A stretch of DNA of 64,000 nucleotides from Ruminococcus sp. (GCA_020861185.1 JAJBSV010000008.1:248001-312000); one strand, 5' to 3'. Counted from the first letter of the stretch, positions 54,881 through 63,745 are shown. Notes: generated by a model from the letters alone, not told the origin. Program-made: numbers and translations.

Positions 54881-55375
54881 TTACCATTCAAACCTTGTGA
54901 GCTTCCCTTCCCTCGTCAGGTCTGGATAGTCCCACTGGCGGAGGATTTCGTAGGTCGCGATGGCGACGCTGTTCGAGAGGTTCAGGCTTCGTAGGTCGGG
55001 ACGCATTGGGATGCGGACGCAGGTGTCGGGATTCGAGTGAAGAAGCTCCTCGGGGAGACCCTTGTCTTCCCTGCCGAAAAGAATGTAGCAGTTGTCTTCA
55101 TAGCTGACGTCGCTGTGGACATTCCTTCCCTTGGTCGTGAAGTAATAATACTTGCCGCCTTGGGTCTTCTCAAAGAAGTCTTGAAGATTGTCATAGTAGG
55201 TTATGTCGAGCTCGTCCCAATAGTCGAGACCGGCGCGCTTGAGGTGCTTGTCATCGGTTTCAAAGCCGAGAGGCTTGACGAGGTGAAGCCTGGCGCCGGT
55301 AACGGCGCAGGTTCTCGAAATGTTCCCCGTGTTCTGCGGAATCTGGGGCTCGACCAGAACAATGTTGAGATTCAT
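54881..55375 (-). CDS. trmL: tRNA (cytidine/uridine-34-2'-O)-methyltransferase
   Basis: SPOUT-fold enzyme that 2'-O-methylates the wobble base of leucine tRNAs. The 164 residues fit TrmL: LVEPQIPQNTGNISRTCAVTG, LHLVKPLGFE, LFGREDKGLPEELL, and the knotted SAM site IPMRPDLRSLNLSNSVAIATYEILRQ. It lies 9 nt downstream of the pyridoxamine kinase gene. Confidence 0.96.
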   Translation of the reverse strand: MNLNIVLVEPQIPQNTGNISRTCAVTGARLHLVKPLGFETDDKHLKRAGLDYWDELDITYYDNLQDFFEKTQGGKYYYFTTKGRNVHSDVSYEDNCYILFGREDKGLPEELLHSNPDTCVRIPMRPDLRSLNLSNSVAIATYEILRQWDYPDLTREGKLTRFEW

Positions 55376-55384
55376 ATTGCCTCC

Positions 55385-56245
55385 TTAAAGCGCCGAATAG
55401 TCTGTGAAGCTCGTGCGGTTGATGAGCTCCGGCAGGCACTTTTCGAGCATTACTCCCTCACGGGGATTGGTGCCGTAGCCATAGGTCGTCTTGATGGCAT
55501 ACTCAAGGAACGAAGTCGCTCTGCTCATGGCTATCGGCAAGCTGTCGCCGGAGATGAGCCCACCGGTGAGAACGCTTGCGAATAGGTCGCCTGTTCCGGG
55601 ATAGTGCTTCGGGATTATTTCATAAGGCACACGCCAGAAGGAATTGTTCTTTCGGTCATAGCCGACGTTGCAGGCACTGCCGTCCATCATCGGAACGCTC
55701 GTTATTACGACGGTGTCGGGACCTTTTCCGGAAAGGCGGACGAGCATGCTTCTGATCTCGCTTATCGTGAGCCGTGAAACGGGGTAAGGAATCCCCAACA
55801 GTATTGAAGCCTCGGTGAGGTTCGGGGTTATGACATCCGCCACAGACACAAGCTCAGCCATTCTGCGGCAAAGCTCCTCAGTATAGGTTCTGTATCTCTT
55901 CCCCTGGTCACCCATTACCGGGTCGACGACTTTGAGGGCATCGGGATAAGCCCTGAAGAAATCGAGACAGCAGTCCACCTGTCCGCCTGAAGCTAAAAAT
56001 CCTGAATATATGCAGTCAAAACTGACCCCCGCTGTCTGATAATGCTTGAGAGCCTGCGGAATGTATGATGTCATGTCCTCCATAACTACTTCACCGAAGC
56101 CGTTTGTATGCGAGCTCATGAGAGCCGTCGGGACGGCACAGACCTGTATTCCCATGGCCGACAAGGTCGGAAGTATAACCGAAAGCGAGCATCTTCCAAC
56201 GCCGGAAAGGTCGTGAATTGCCGCTACTTTATGTTGTTCGTTCAT
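55385..56245 (-). CDS. Pyridoxamine/pyridoxal kinase (PdxY-like)
   Basis: A 286-residue ribokinase-fold kinase that phosphorylates vitamin B6 vitamers in salvage to PLP. Landmarks: AIHDLSGVGRCSLSV at the start, FDCIYSGFLAS, VVDPVMGDQGKRY, ITPNLTEASIL, and the anion-hole/catalytic-Asp motif HYPGTGDLFASVLTGG. The ATG at 56245 follows GAAGGGG; an in-frame ATG 8 codons upstream has no site. It is co-directional and close to trmL. PLP supply matters for the cysteine desulfurase elsewhere in the window, though no link is implied. Confidence 0.92.
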   Translation of the reverse strand: MNEQHKVAAIHDLSGVGRCSLSVILPTLSAMGIQVCAVPTALMSSHTNGFGEVVMEDMTSYIPQALKHYQTAGVSFDCIYSGFLASGGQVDCCLDFFRAYPDALKVVDPVMGDQGKRYRTYTEELCRRMAELVSVADVITPNLTEASILLGIPYPVSRLTISEIRSMLVRLSGKGPDTVVITSVPMMDGSACNVGYDRKNNSFWRVPYEIIPKHYPGTGDLFASVLTGGLISGDSLPIAMSRATSFLEYAIKTTYGYGTNPREGVMLEKCLPELINRTSFTDYSAL

Positions 56246-56379
56246 TTCGATATCCCCTTCAATTTGCATTCTGAACTTTTACGATTATATCACTTTTGCC
56301 TTCGCAAAACAATCTTTTATGAGTATTTTTTTGAAAAGCGTGCAAACTACAATTACCAAGCCAAAAAGGAGAGATTTTT

Positions 56380-56559
56380 ATGAACATGAATATTCCTTCA
56401 CTCTGCAAGGGAATAGCGGTAGGTGTAGTTACGGGAGCGGCTGTATATGCCGTCACAAATGCCACGAAGTCTAACAAGAGAATGGTCAAGTCGAACGCCA
56501 TGAAAGCCGTTCGCTCGGTGAGCTCGATGCTTGAAGGGCTCGGGTGCATGTTCTCCTGA
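56380..56559 (+). CDS. 59-residue small protein of unknown function
   Basis: A short reading frame with an excellent ribosome site (AAAAAGGAGAG, 7 nt before ATG) and a strong terminator directly after the stop, so it is very likely a real gene. The protein has a glycine/valine-rich hydrophobic segment (about 9-26: KGIAVGVVTGAAVYAVTN) that could span or associate with the membrane, a basic middle (KSNKR, KSNAMK) and an end GLGCMFS with a lone cysteine. No family recognised. It is the only plus-strand gene in this neighbourhood. Confidence 0.72.
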   Translation: MNMNIPSLCKGIAVGVVTGAAVYAVTNATKSNKRMVKSNAMKAVRSVSSMLEGLGCMFS

Positions 56560-56568
56560 CTGCCGCAA

Positions 56569-56601
56569 AAAGCCGCCGTTGCATTTCGCTTCGGCGGCTT
56601 T
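56569..56601. terminator. Bidirectional terminator after the small ORF and DUF624 gene
   Basis: AAAGCCGCCG pairs perfectly with CGGCGGCTTT over a 13-nt loop. On the minus strand TTTTTG follows. Confidence 0.85.
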
Positions 56602-56612
56602 GGTTTACATAT

Positions 56613-57575
56613 TTATCTGATGGTCTTTTTCTTCTTGCCCGAACCGGATGACCTCGGTGCAGTATTGCCGCTTGTTTCCCTCTTCTGACGAAGTCCGCCC
56701 CTTTCCTTCGGCGGTGCCTCTTCAAGCTCGGGAGCATCGACAAACACCGTCTCGCCGTCCTCGTCAATATAGTCGAGCTCCGGATTGCGCTCGCCTCTCT
56801 CGTCGTAGTAAGGCTGGATGACATATTTCCTGATGACCGGATAACAGTTGAAGGCGTACAGGAACACCATAAATGTCGGAAGTATGATGATAAGAATAGC
56901 TGTATACGGGAAGAAAATAACAACAAGTATCAATACAATCGCTGTTACCACAAGATTTATAATTGAACTCTTGATGTCGATTGCAGTCAGCAGGAATGAA
57001 TTCTTGAGTATTTTCCAGAGCCCCAAATCAGTCGTTACGATGAGGAAGTAGATATAGAAGTGCATCATCAGGAAGATTACCGAGCATATAAGACATATTG
57101 CAAACGGAACGTAGAAGATATTGCTACTTTCTGCCATGTTGTAATACATTGGGAACGAAACCGATACTGCCGAAATAAACAGCATATCAATAACACCCAT
57201 GATTGCGCCCTGCTTGAAGTTGGTTTTGAATGTATTCCAGAAATCGTGCCACATAAACGTAGGCTTTTCAATGGACATGTTTCTGCAAAGCTTTGCAACT
57301 CCACAGGTTGCTGGACCGATGATAATGCCGCTTGCAATCACTATCAGGTAGAAAGCCAAGGTGTAGAAGCTTGATTCCTCGTCCACAAGGAACAGCTGCA
57401 TCACTATTACTCCCGCAAACATTGGCAGAAAGCAGATGATGTAAATGAAGTTCAAGAGAATCAGCTTGGTGAAGTGTTGAAAATAAAGCTCAAAGAACCT
57501 GAAAAACGGCAATTTCTTATCCGGATTTTTGGAAACGCCCTTTCCGGGATCCTCGTATTTTGAAAAAAGACCCAT
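56613..57575 (-). CDS. DUF624 (YesL-like) membrane protein
   Basis: A 320-residue protein with about six membrane helices of the YesL/DUF624 type. The pattern FFRFFELYFQHFTKLILLNFIYIICFLP near the start, GPATCGVAKLCRNMSIEKP, then HDFWNTFKTNFKQG is typical. The last 70 residues are hydrophilic and end in a strongly basic KKKKTIR. YesL-like genes often accompany sugar transport or glycoside loci, but here it follows a SpoIIM-like gene. The ATG at 57575 is preceded by AAAGGA at a slightly long 12 nt. Confidence 0.82.
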   Translation of the reverse strand: MGLFSKYEDPGKGVSKNPDKKLPFFRFFELYFQHFTKLILLNFIYIICFLPMFAGVIVMQLFLVDEESSFYTLAFYLIVIASGIIIGPATCGVAKLCRNMSIEKPTFMWHDFWNTFKTNFKQGAIMGVIDMLFISAVSVSFPMYYNMAESSNIFYVPFAICLICSVIFLMMHFYIYFLIVTTDLGLWKILKNSFLLTAIDIKSSIINLVVTAIVLILVVIFFPYTAILIIILPTFMVFLYAFNCYPVIRKYVIQPYYDERGERNPELDYIDEDGETVFVDAPELEEAPPKERGGLRQKRETSGNTAPRSSGSGKKKKTIR

Positions 57576-57600
57576 GATTTTTAAACATCCTTTCGGTTCG

Positions 57601-58161
57601 CTAAAACAGTCCGTGCGTATCCACCACACTCAGCGCAAAACAGCCAAGTGCACTGACTACGGCACAGGAGAGAAGATATATGAAAAATCTGAAAATGTAC
57701 TCTCTGAATTCGTTAGCCATTCCGAGGCGATTTTCAGTTGTTATCGAAATTGAAAAGTATCCCATCGACATCGAGACGGCATCTCTTGCCTGAAAAATTA
57801 AAATTCCCGACGAAACCACCGAGAACGGCAGGAATATGAGGAGCCTCGAAAGCATGTCATCGCTCGCATACACGCATCTTGCAATAAGCCCGAGTCCCAA
57901 GCCTTTGAATGCAACCAGAAGCACTTCGAACGGCTGAAATACAGCAGAGAAACCCATGAGAAAAACAGCAATCAACAACGACGCCGAGCTTACAAAGAAA
58001 GAAATAAAAGACCGTATGTTATTTTCTCTGTAGGTAAGATAGCTTGTCTCTATGAGATACGAGATGTCGCTTTCGGAGAGATTCATGCCGATGAAGGCAC
58101 CGACAGCTATTCCCACAATCAACGCAACAATAAGAACAGTTTCCTTTGTGTCCTTGTTCAT
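57601..58161 (-). CDS. SpoIIM-like (DUF95) membrane protein
   Basis: A 186-residue protein with about five membrane helices. The segment LMGFSAVFQPFEVLLVAFKGLGLGLIA follows the SpoIIM/DUF95 pattern around the conserved phenylalanine-glycine helix pair. In sporulating bacteria SpoIIM tethers the SpoIID-SpoIIP wall-degrading complex. It may instead be a general DUF95 protein. The ATG follows an ideal GGAGG; DUF624 comes 25 nt downstream. Confidence 0.65.
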   Translation of the reverse strand: MNKDTKETVLIVALIVGIAVGAFIGMNLSESDISYLIETSYLTYRENNIRSFISFFVSSASLLIAVFLMGFSAVFQPFEVLLVAFKGLGLGLIARCVYASDDMLSRLLIFLPFSVVSSGILIFQARDAVSMSMGYFSISITTENRLGMANEFREYIFRFFIYLLSCAVVSALGCFALSVVDTHGLF

Positions 58162-58213
58162 TCACATCGCCTCCTTGTCCATACTATGAGGACAAGTAGA
58201 CGGTTATGACAAA

Positions 58214-59161
58214 TCAGGCAGGTTGAACTTTGCCGGAAGCGATAGCTTCCTGACGCTCTTCTTCCTCGAGGGCATAGGCGGTTTCAATCTTCTTGAGAAG
58301 CTTCAGGATATCCTCGCTCTGGCGGGGAGTTTTCTTATATTTGCTGAGAGCGACGACAATCTTTCTTGCGCTGTCATTCTTATGCTGACGAAGATAAATG
58401 AGTCCCAGATACATTCCCGACCATACTCTTATTTCATTGTTGCGAGACTTGAGAAGAGGCTTGAAAGCATTCTCCGCACCTTCGTAATCCTTCTGAGCAT
58501 ACAGAAGCAGTGCGCTTACAAAGTCCATATCGGACTTGTCCTTGACCTTTTCGGCAAACGGAACTCCCAGATCAATCGCAAATCCGGCGTTGTCGAGATT
58601 GCCGGTCAGTATAAATATGTAAGCGTAAAGTGAATAATACTCTGCGGCATCTCTGACCTTGAACTTGTCAATATCGACGTTGCGGAGGATTTCGAGAGCT
58701 GTGTCATAACGTCTTCCGTCGCCGTATTCCTTCGCAAGGCAAAGGTCGTTGACAGCCTCAAGATAGCTCCCCTTCAGGCTCTTTTTCTTCTTTTCAAGCA
58801 GTGCAAAATACTCGGCTGAATAGCCGGTTTTTCTTAAGACCTTCTTAGCCCTTGAGTGCTGAGACGCAAGGATGCACCTGACGACGAGATATACGAGAAG
58901 AACGACCAAAGCTATTGCAAGCATCACACATGCAAGGCTCACACCGAAGCTGAAATTATCCTTTATGAACTGTGGAATTTCGTTGCCGGCTATCGTTCCG
59001 TCAATCACAAGCCCGAAGTTAAGAAACGGGAATATGCTATAAAGGAGCGAATCATCAAGAAGCCCCAAAAATGGAGCCGCCAACAGAAGCGCCCACAAAA
59101 ACAACGCAAGGCATATCATCCATATTTTAAAGTTCTTTATTTCGGTACGAGTCTTAATCAT
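58214..59161 (-). CDS. Membrane-anchored TPR-like protein
   Basis: A 315-residue protein with two membrane helices (about 13-35 and 75-97) separated by an outer loop, and a cytosolic helical region (about 110-315) with tetratricopeptide-like repeats, for example DAAEYYSLYAYIFILTGNLDNAGFAID and YEGAENAFKPLL. No enzymatic motif. It is the first gene of a three-gene set with the SpoIIM-like and DUF624 membrane proteins, so it may act as a scaffold for them. The ATG follows GAGGTG. Confidence 0.78.
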   Translation of the reverse strand: MIKTRTEIKNFKIWMICLALFLWALLLAAPFLGLLDDSLLYSIFPFLNFGLVIDGTIAGNEIPQFIKDNFSFGVSLACVMLAIALVVLLVYLVVRCILASQHSRAKKVLRKTGYSAEYFALLEKKKKSLKGSYLEAVNDLCLAKEYGDGRRYDTALEILRNVDIDKFKVRDAAEYYSLYAYIFILTGNLDNAGFAIDLGVPFAEKVKDKSDMDFVSALLLYAQKDYEGAENAFKPLLKSRNNEIRVWSGMYLGLIYLRQHKNDSARKIVVALSKYKKTPRQSEDILKLLKKIETAYALEEEERQEAIASGKVQPA

Positions 59162-59212
59162 ATAAACACCTCAAATTCGGCACGGCTCCATGCCGCCCAT
59201 TCACATACAATT

Positions 59213-59241
59213 AGTGTATCATATTTTTGCGATAATTACAA
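59213..59241 (-). promoter_or_regulatory. Promoter of the TPR-SpoIIM-like-DUF624 set
   Basis: On the minus strand: TTGTAA (59241-59236), 17 nt, TACACT (59218-59213), about 52 nt before the start. The leader has a small CGGCA/TGCCG hairpin (59178-59196). Confidence 0.65.
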
Positions 59242-59349
59242 CTACTTTTTTTGCCCAAAACGTACTTTTGAGAAGTTTTTATATTTCAGATAAGGCGTTT
59301 CAATGAAAACATCAGACATTAAATTTCTTCACATTTTCACATTAAATGC

Positions 59350-59378
59350 TTGACAAAATTACGGCGCTATGCTATAAT
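59350..59378 (+). promoter_or_regulatory. Perfect promoter of the MarR-ABC exporter operon
   Basis: TTGACA (59350-59355), 17 nt, TATAAT (59373-59378). All consensus bases match. It lies about 52 nt before the marR ATG. Confidence 0.9.
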
Positions 59379-59390
59379 TTTAGCGTTAAA
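59379..59390 (+). promoter_or_regulatory. Candidate MarR operator
   Basis: TTTAGCGTTAAA is a near palindrome (10 of 12 positions symmetric) that directly abuts the -10 hexamer at the transcription start, where a repressor would block initiation. The site is inferred from position and symmetry only. Confidence 0.45.
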
Positions 59391-59430
59391 TAGTTTTTAT
59401 CAAAACTTCATTGAAAGGATAGTGTTATTT

Positions 59431-59886
59431 ATGGCAAACACCAGAAAAGAAGCATACGAAAAGTGCATCAACCAGTTCGCAAGATTCGACCGTCTTCGTC
59501 GTCAGCTTATCGACAAGTATGTTGACACTTTGGGATTAAGAGGAAGTCAGCATTCAATGCTTATCGAAGCAAGCCGTGACTCAAGACTCTGCCAGAAGGA
59601 TCTTGCTGAAAAGATGGAGATTTCTCCCGCAGCGGTAACCGTTACTCTTAAGAAGCTCGAGACTCAGGGCTACATCGAAAGAACCCCCTCAACCGACGAT
59701 TCAAGAGTCAACAACATTGCAATCACCTCCAAGGGCAAGAACATTGTCAAGAAGACCAACGACTTCTATGGTGTTATCGATGAGACCGCTTTTGAGAACT
59801 TTACCGATGAGGAAATTGCCGCATTCAGCGGATATATGAAGAGACTCATCGAAAACCTCAAGGCTTATGCAAATGCTGAGAATTGA
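59431..59886 (+). CDS. MarR-family transcriptional regulator
   Basis: A 151-residue winged-helix repressor. The DNA-binding part is CQKDLAEKMEISPAAVTVTLKKLETQGYIERTPSTDDSRVNNIAITSKGK, the classic MarR helix-turn-helix and wing with the D-D-S-R motif; dimerisation helices lie at either end. The ATG at 59431 follows AAAGGA. A TTG at 59350 in the same frame lies in the -35 box and is rejected. Only 13 nt separate it from two ABC exporter genes, which it probably represses in the absence of drug or bile-like ligands. Confidence 0.93.
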   Translation: MANTRKEAYEKCINQFARFDRLRRQLIDKYVDTLGLRGSQHSMLIEASRDSRLCQKDLAEKMEISPAAVTVTLKKLETQGYIERTPSTDDSRVNNIAITSKGKNIVKKTNDFYGVIDETAFENFTDEEIAAFSGYMKRLIENLKAYANAEN

Positions 59887-59899
59887 GAGGAGCTAAAGG

Positions 59900-61639
59900 G
59901 TGAAACGTTGGTATAAATATATCAAACCATATTTGCCGCTTTTCATCATCACTCCCATATGTATGCTCGTTGAAGTTTTCGGCGAGGTCATAATCCCCAG
60001 ACTGATGGCGATTATCATCAACCAACAGAACGCTGGGACACTGACTCTTTCAACCTGTATACTCGTTATGCTCGGAATTGTTGTTTGTGCCGTCATTATG
60101 ATGGCGGGCGGTGCCGGTGGCTCCTATTTCGGAGCCAAGGCATCGGTCAATTTTGCCTGCGACTTAAGACAGGATGTATTTGAGAAGGTGCAGACCTTCT
60201 CTTTTGCAAATATCGACCGATTCTCCACAAGCTCGCTTGTCACGAGACTCACAAACGACATCACTCAGATGCAGAACTTTGTCAACCAGCTTCTGAGAAT
60301 GGCATTTCGTGCACCGGGAATGATGATTATGGCGCTTATTATGGCTATAAGCATAAGTCCTTCCCTCTCAGCGGTTTTCGCTGTGGCAATTCCCGTACTG
60401 CTTTGCGGTGTCGGCTTGATTATCTTCAAAGGCTTCTCAAAGTTCCAGACAGTTCAGAAAAAGCTTGACGGTCTGAACGCCACAGTCCGTGAGAACGTCA
60501 CGAACGTAAGAGTTGTAAAGAGCTTTGTAAGAGAAGATAAGGAAATCGACAAATTCAGCAAGGCAAACGGCGACTACAAGTCGGCTTCTTTAAGTGCCGT
60601 GAAGATTATGATTTTCATAACCCCTGTCATGACACTTATAATGAACGTCACAACCATTTGTATAATTTATTTTGGCGGACAAATTGTCCTTGATAACGGC
60701 ATGGAGGTCGGAGACCTGACGGCATTCATCACATATGCGGCTCAGATTCTGTCGTCACTCATGATGGTTTCTATGCTTCTTATGACCTCTTCAAGAGCAC
60801 TCGTAAGTGCAAGAAGAATCTCTCAGGTTCTTGATGAAGAGCCCGACATCAATGACGACAACGCCGCCCACAAAGAGCTTACCGTTCAGAACGGCGAAAT
60901 CGAGTTCAGGAATGTCACCTTCCGCTACTACAAGAATTCCGAGGACAGTGTTCTGACTGACATCAACCTTAAGATTCCCGCTCATTCAACCGTCGGCATA
61001 GTCGGTTCGACCGGTTGCGGCAAGACAACTCTCGTATCGATGATTGCCCGTCTTTACGAGGTTGACGAAGGCGAGGTTCTGGTTGACGGTGTGAACGTCA
61101 AGGACTATTCTCTTTATAACCTACGCGAAGGAATCGGCATGGTGCTCCAGAACAACACACTGTTCTCCGGAACCATCGAAGAAAACCTTCGTTGGGGCAA
61201 CGAAAATGCAACCGAGGAAGAGATAAAATCCGCCGCGCAGAGTGCTCAGGCCGACAAGTTTGTATCATCCTTCAAGGATGGATATCAGACGGCTATCGAC
61301 CAGGGCGGTACGAACGTATCCGGTGGTCAGAAACAGAGACTCTGCATTGCAAGAGCGTTGCTCAAGAGCCCGAAGGTTCTCATACTTGACGACTCGACAA
61401 GCGCGGTTGATACTGCGACCGAAGCTGAGATAAGAAAAGCGTTCCGAAATGAGCTTGCCGACTCAACAAAGATTATTATTGCCCAGAGAATCAGTTCCGT
61501 AAAGGATGCGGACATGATAATCGTTATGAACGAAGGCAAGATTTCCGGAATAGGAACTCATGACGAGCTTTTGGCTAGTAACGAGGCATATCAGGAGATT
61601 TATTACTCCCAGAATGACTCAGAAAAGAAGGCGGTGTAA
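59900..61639 (+). CDS. Heterodimeric ABC multidrug exporter, degenerate-site subunit
   Basis: A 579-residue TMD-NBD fusion with six membrane helices (about 15-300). Walker A GSTGCGKTT is at 369-377 and the signature VSGGQKQR at 473-480 is canonical. The Walker B catalytic Glu is replaced by Asp (VLILDD, D498) and the switch His by Gln (IIIAQRISS, Q529). These two changes are characteristic of the inactive-site partner in heterodimeric exporters such as BmrC and TM287. The start is a GTG at 59900 with GAGGAG upstream. It is followed by the partner subunit after 2 nt and preceded by the MarR gene. Confidence 0.93.
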   Translation: MKRWYKYIKPYLPLFIITPICMLVEVFGEVIIPRLMAIIINQQNAGTLTLSTCILVMLGIVVCAVIMMAGGAGGSYFGAKASVNFACDLRQDVFEKVQTFSFANIDRFSTSSLVTRLTNDITQMQNFVNQLLRMAFRAPGMMIMALIMAISISPSLSAVFAVAIPVLLCGVGLIIFKGFSKFQTVQKKLDGLNATVRENVTNVRVVKSFVREDKEIDKFSKANGDYKSASLSAVKIMIFITPVMTLIMNVTTICIIYFGGQIVLDNGMEVGDLTAFITYAAQILSSLMMVSMLLMTSSRALVSARRISQVLDEEPDINDDNAAHKELTVQNGEIEFRNVTFRYYKNSEDSVLTDINLKIPAHSTVGIVGSTGCGKTTLVSMIARLYEVDEGEVLVDGVNVKDYSLYNLREGIGMVLQNNTLFSGTIEENLRWGNENATEEEIKSAAQSAQADKFVSSFKDGYQTAIDQGGTNVSGGQKQRLCIARALLKSPKVLILDDSTSAVDTATEAEIRKAFRNELADSTKIIIAQRISSVKDADMIIVMNEGKISGIGTHDELLASNEAYQEIYYSQNDSEKKAV

Positions 61640-61641
61640 GT

Positions 61642-63573
61642 ATGGCAAGAGACTTAACAGCCCTTCAGAAGCAGTATAACAAAAAAGCCGCTGACCAGAG
61701 AGGCGGACCCGGCGGAGGTCCGGGACGCGGTCCGAGAGGCGGACGCGGAGACGGTGGAAGACCCAAGGACACCGGAAAAGTAGTCAAAAGACTGGTCGGA
61801 TATATCGCTCAGTACAAATTCAGACTGGTTCTGGTACTCCTTTGTATGCTTATAACCACGGTCACTTCCCTCTTCTGCTCATATCTTCTGGCACCTATTA
61901 TAAACAAGCTTACAGTTGCTGTAACCGGTGTCGAGCAGGAAATGAGCACGATGGAGAAGTTTGCGGACAACATCCTGAAAAGCATCACAGGAGACTGCGA
62001 GATAATGGAGTACATAGTAAGAGTTGTATTGGTTCTTCTCTGTATCTATCTCGTAGGCATAGTCACCAACTACCTGCAATCCCGTATCATGATTACAATT
62101 TCGCACAATGCGATTGAGAAGATAAGAAACGATCTGTTTGAAAAGCTCCAGAGGCTTCCAGTCAGATACTTCGATTCCCACCCGACCGGCGAAATCATGT
62201 CGAGATTCACAAACGATATCGACAACATTGATACGATGATCAATAACACGCTGACATCACTTATATCAAGTGTCATTACGCTTTTAGGCACGTTCATCTT
62301 CATGATAACAACCAACTGGGTTCTGACTATTGTTACGATTGTCTTTATCCCGATATTCGCATTCGGCGGTTCGGCTATCGCAAAGCGTTCTTCAAAGTAC
62401 TATACCGGTCAGCAGGCGGCTCTTGGAGCTGTCAACGGTTATGTTGAGGAGACAATAACCGGTCAGAAGGTTGTAAAGGTCTTCAACCATGAGGAAACAG
62501 CGGTTGAGGAATTCAGCCAGCTTAACGATGATATGCGTGACAAGCAGTTCAGGGCACAGTTCTGGGGCTCCGTTATGGGTCCCATAATGGGCAACACCTC
62601 TCAGATTGCGTACGGCGTCACAATCGGTGTCGGCGGTATACTGATGCTCACCGGCAATCTTTCAACAGGTGCACTGACGGTATTCTCTAACTACTCCAAA
62701 GAATTCTCGCGACCGATAAACCAGATGTCTCAGCAGATGTCGACCATCTTTGCGGCGCTTGCCGGAGCTGAGAGAGTATTTGAGGTTATGGATTCCGAGC
62801 CGGAGGTAGCCGATGCTCCTGACGCGCTTACAACTCCCATTCATGGAGAAGTTGTTCTCAAGGATGTTACATTTGGCTATGTTCCCGATAAGATAGTCCT
62901 GAAGCACATCAGCCTCTGGGCACATCAGGGACAAAAGATTGCGTTTGTAGGTTCAACCGGCGCAGGAAAGACGACTGTTACTAATCTTCTGAACAGATTC
63001 TATGACATCAACGAAGGTGAAATCCTGATTGACGGTCATGAGGTCAAGGAGTACAACCGCGAATACCTGAGAAAGAACATAGCAATGGTTTTGCAGGACA
63101 CTCACCTGTTCACCGGAACCGTTATGGAGAATATCCGCTACGGCAGACTTGATGCGACCGATGACGAGGTTATCGCCGCCGCTAAGACCGCGAGCGCACA
63201 CTCCTTCATAATGAGGCTTGAAGACGGCTACAACACCGTTCTCGAAAGCGATGGAGCCAATCTCTCGCAGGGTCAGAGACAGCTTCTGAACATCGCAAGA
63301 GCGGCTCTCTCGAAGGCTTCTATTCTCGTTCTTGACGAGGCTACGTCCTCAGTCGATACAAGAACCGAGCGTCATATCGAACACGGTCTCGACAGGCTTA
63401 TGAAGGGCAGAACGACATTCGTCATCGCACACAGGCTTTCGACCGTACGAAATGCAGAAGCCATCATGGTTCTTGAAAACGGTGAAATTATAGAGCGTGG
63501 CAACCACGACGACCTTCTTAAGCTCAAAGGCAGGTATTACGAATTGTATACCGGCAAGAAGGAGCTTGACTGA
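61642..63573 (+). CDS. Heterodimeric ABC multidrug exporter, catalytic-site subunit
   Basis: A 643-residue TMD-NBD fusion. Residues 20-43 form an unusual cytosolic segment of almost only Gly, Arg, Pro and Asp. Six helices follow, then the NBD with Walker A GSTGAGKTT (437-445), Walker B ending in E566 (LVLDEATSSVD) and the switch H597 (IAHRLST), all canonical. Its signature is LSQGQ (541-545) rather than LSGGQ, which faces the degenerate site of the partner, as in BmrD and TM288. Together with the preceding gene it forms one functional and one degenerate ATP site. Substrates are predicted to be drugs or amphiphiles. Confidence 0.93.
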   Translation: MARDLTALQKQYNKKAADQRGGPGGGPGRGPRGGRGDGGRPKDTGKVVKRLVGYIAQYKFRLVLVLLCMLITTVTSLFCSYLLAPIINKLTVAVTGVEQEMSTMEKFADNILKSITGDCEIMEYIVRVVLVLLCIYLVGIVTNYLQSRIMITISHNAIEKIRNDLFEKLQRLPVRYFDSHPTGEIMSRFTNDIDNIDTMINNTLTSLISSVITLLGTFIFMITTNWVLTIVTIVFIPIFAFGGSAIAKRSSKYYTGQQAALGAVNGYVEETITGQKVVKVFNHEETAVEEFSQLNDDMRDKQFRAQFWGSVMGPIMGNTSQIAYGVTIGVGGILMLTGNLSTGALTVFSNYSKEFSRPINQMSQQMSTIFAALAGAERVFEVMDSEPEVADAPDALTTPIHGEVVLKDVTFGYVPDKIVLKHISLWAHQGQKIAFVGSTGAGKTTVTNLLNRFYDINEGEILIDGHEVKEYNREYLRKNIAMVLQDTHLFTGTVMENIRYGRLDATDDEVIAAAKTASAHSFIMRLEDGYNTVLESDGANLSQGQRQLLNIARAALSKASILVLDEATSSVDTRTERHIEHGLDRLMKGRTTFVIAHRLSTVRNAEAIMVLENGEIIERGNHDDLLKLKGRYYELYTGKKELD

Positions 63574-63582
63574 TAAAAATAA

Positions 63583-63618
63583 AAGCATCCGAGGCTTTAT
63601 ACTTCGGATGCTTCTTTT
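63583..63618 (+). terminator. Terminator of the MarR-ABC operon
   Basis: AAGCATCCGA pairs with TCGGATGCTT over an 11-nt loop and is followed by CTTTTT. Confidence 0.87.
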
Positions 63619-63626
63619 TGGCATGA

Positions 63627-63653
63627 AAAAAGCACCCGATTTGGGTGCTTTTT
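63627..63653. terminator. Bidirectional terminator after tRNA-Ser
   Basis: AAAAAGCACCC pairs perfectly with GGGTGCTTTTT over 5 nt. On the minus strand it directly follows the tRNA-Ser gene. Confidence 0.9.
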
Positions 63654-63655
63654 CT

Positions 63656-63745
63656 TGGCGGAGAAAGAGGGATTTGAACCCTCGCGCCGGTAACCCGACC
63701 TACTCCCTTAGCAGGGGAGCCCCTTCACCACTTGGGTATTTCTCC
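63656..63745 (-). tRNA. tRNA-Ser, anticodon GCT
   Basis: A 90-nt class II tRNA with a long variable arm. Acceptor GGAGAAA pairs with TTTCTCC, discriminator G, encoded CCA (63658-63656). The anticodon stem CTCCC/GGGAG encloses CTGCTAA with anticodon GCT (63712-63710), and the T arm is GAGGGTTCAAATCCCTC. It decodes AGC/AGU. Confidence 0.97.

Noticed and set aside
59350-59430. Longer MarR protein starting at the TTG at 59350
   Set aside because: That codon is part of the perfect -35 box, so it cannot be transcribed from this promoter.
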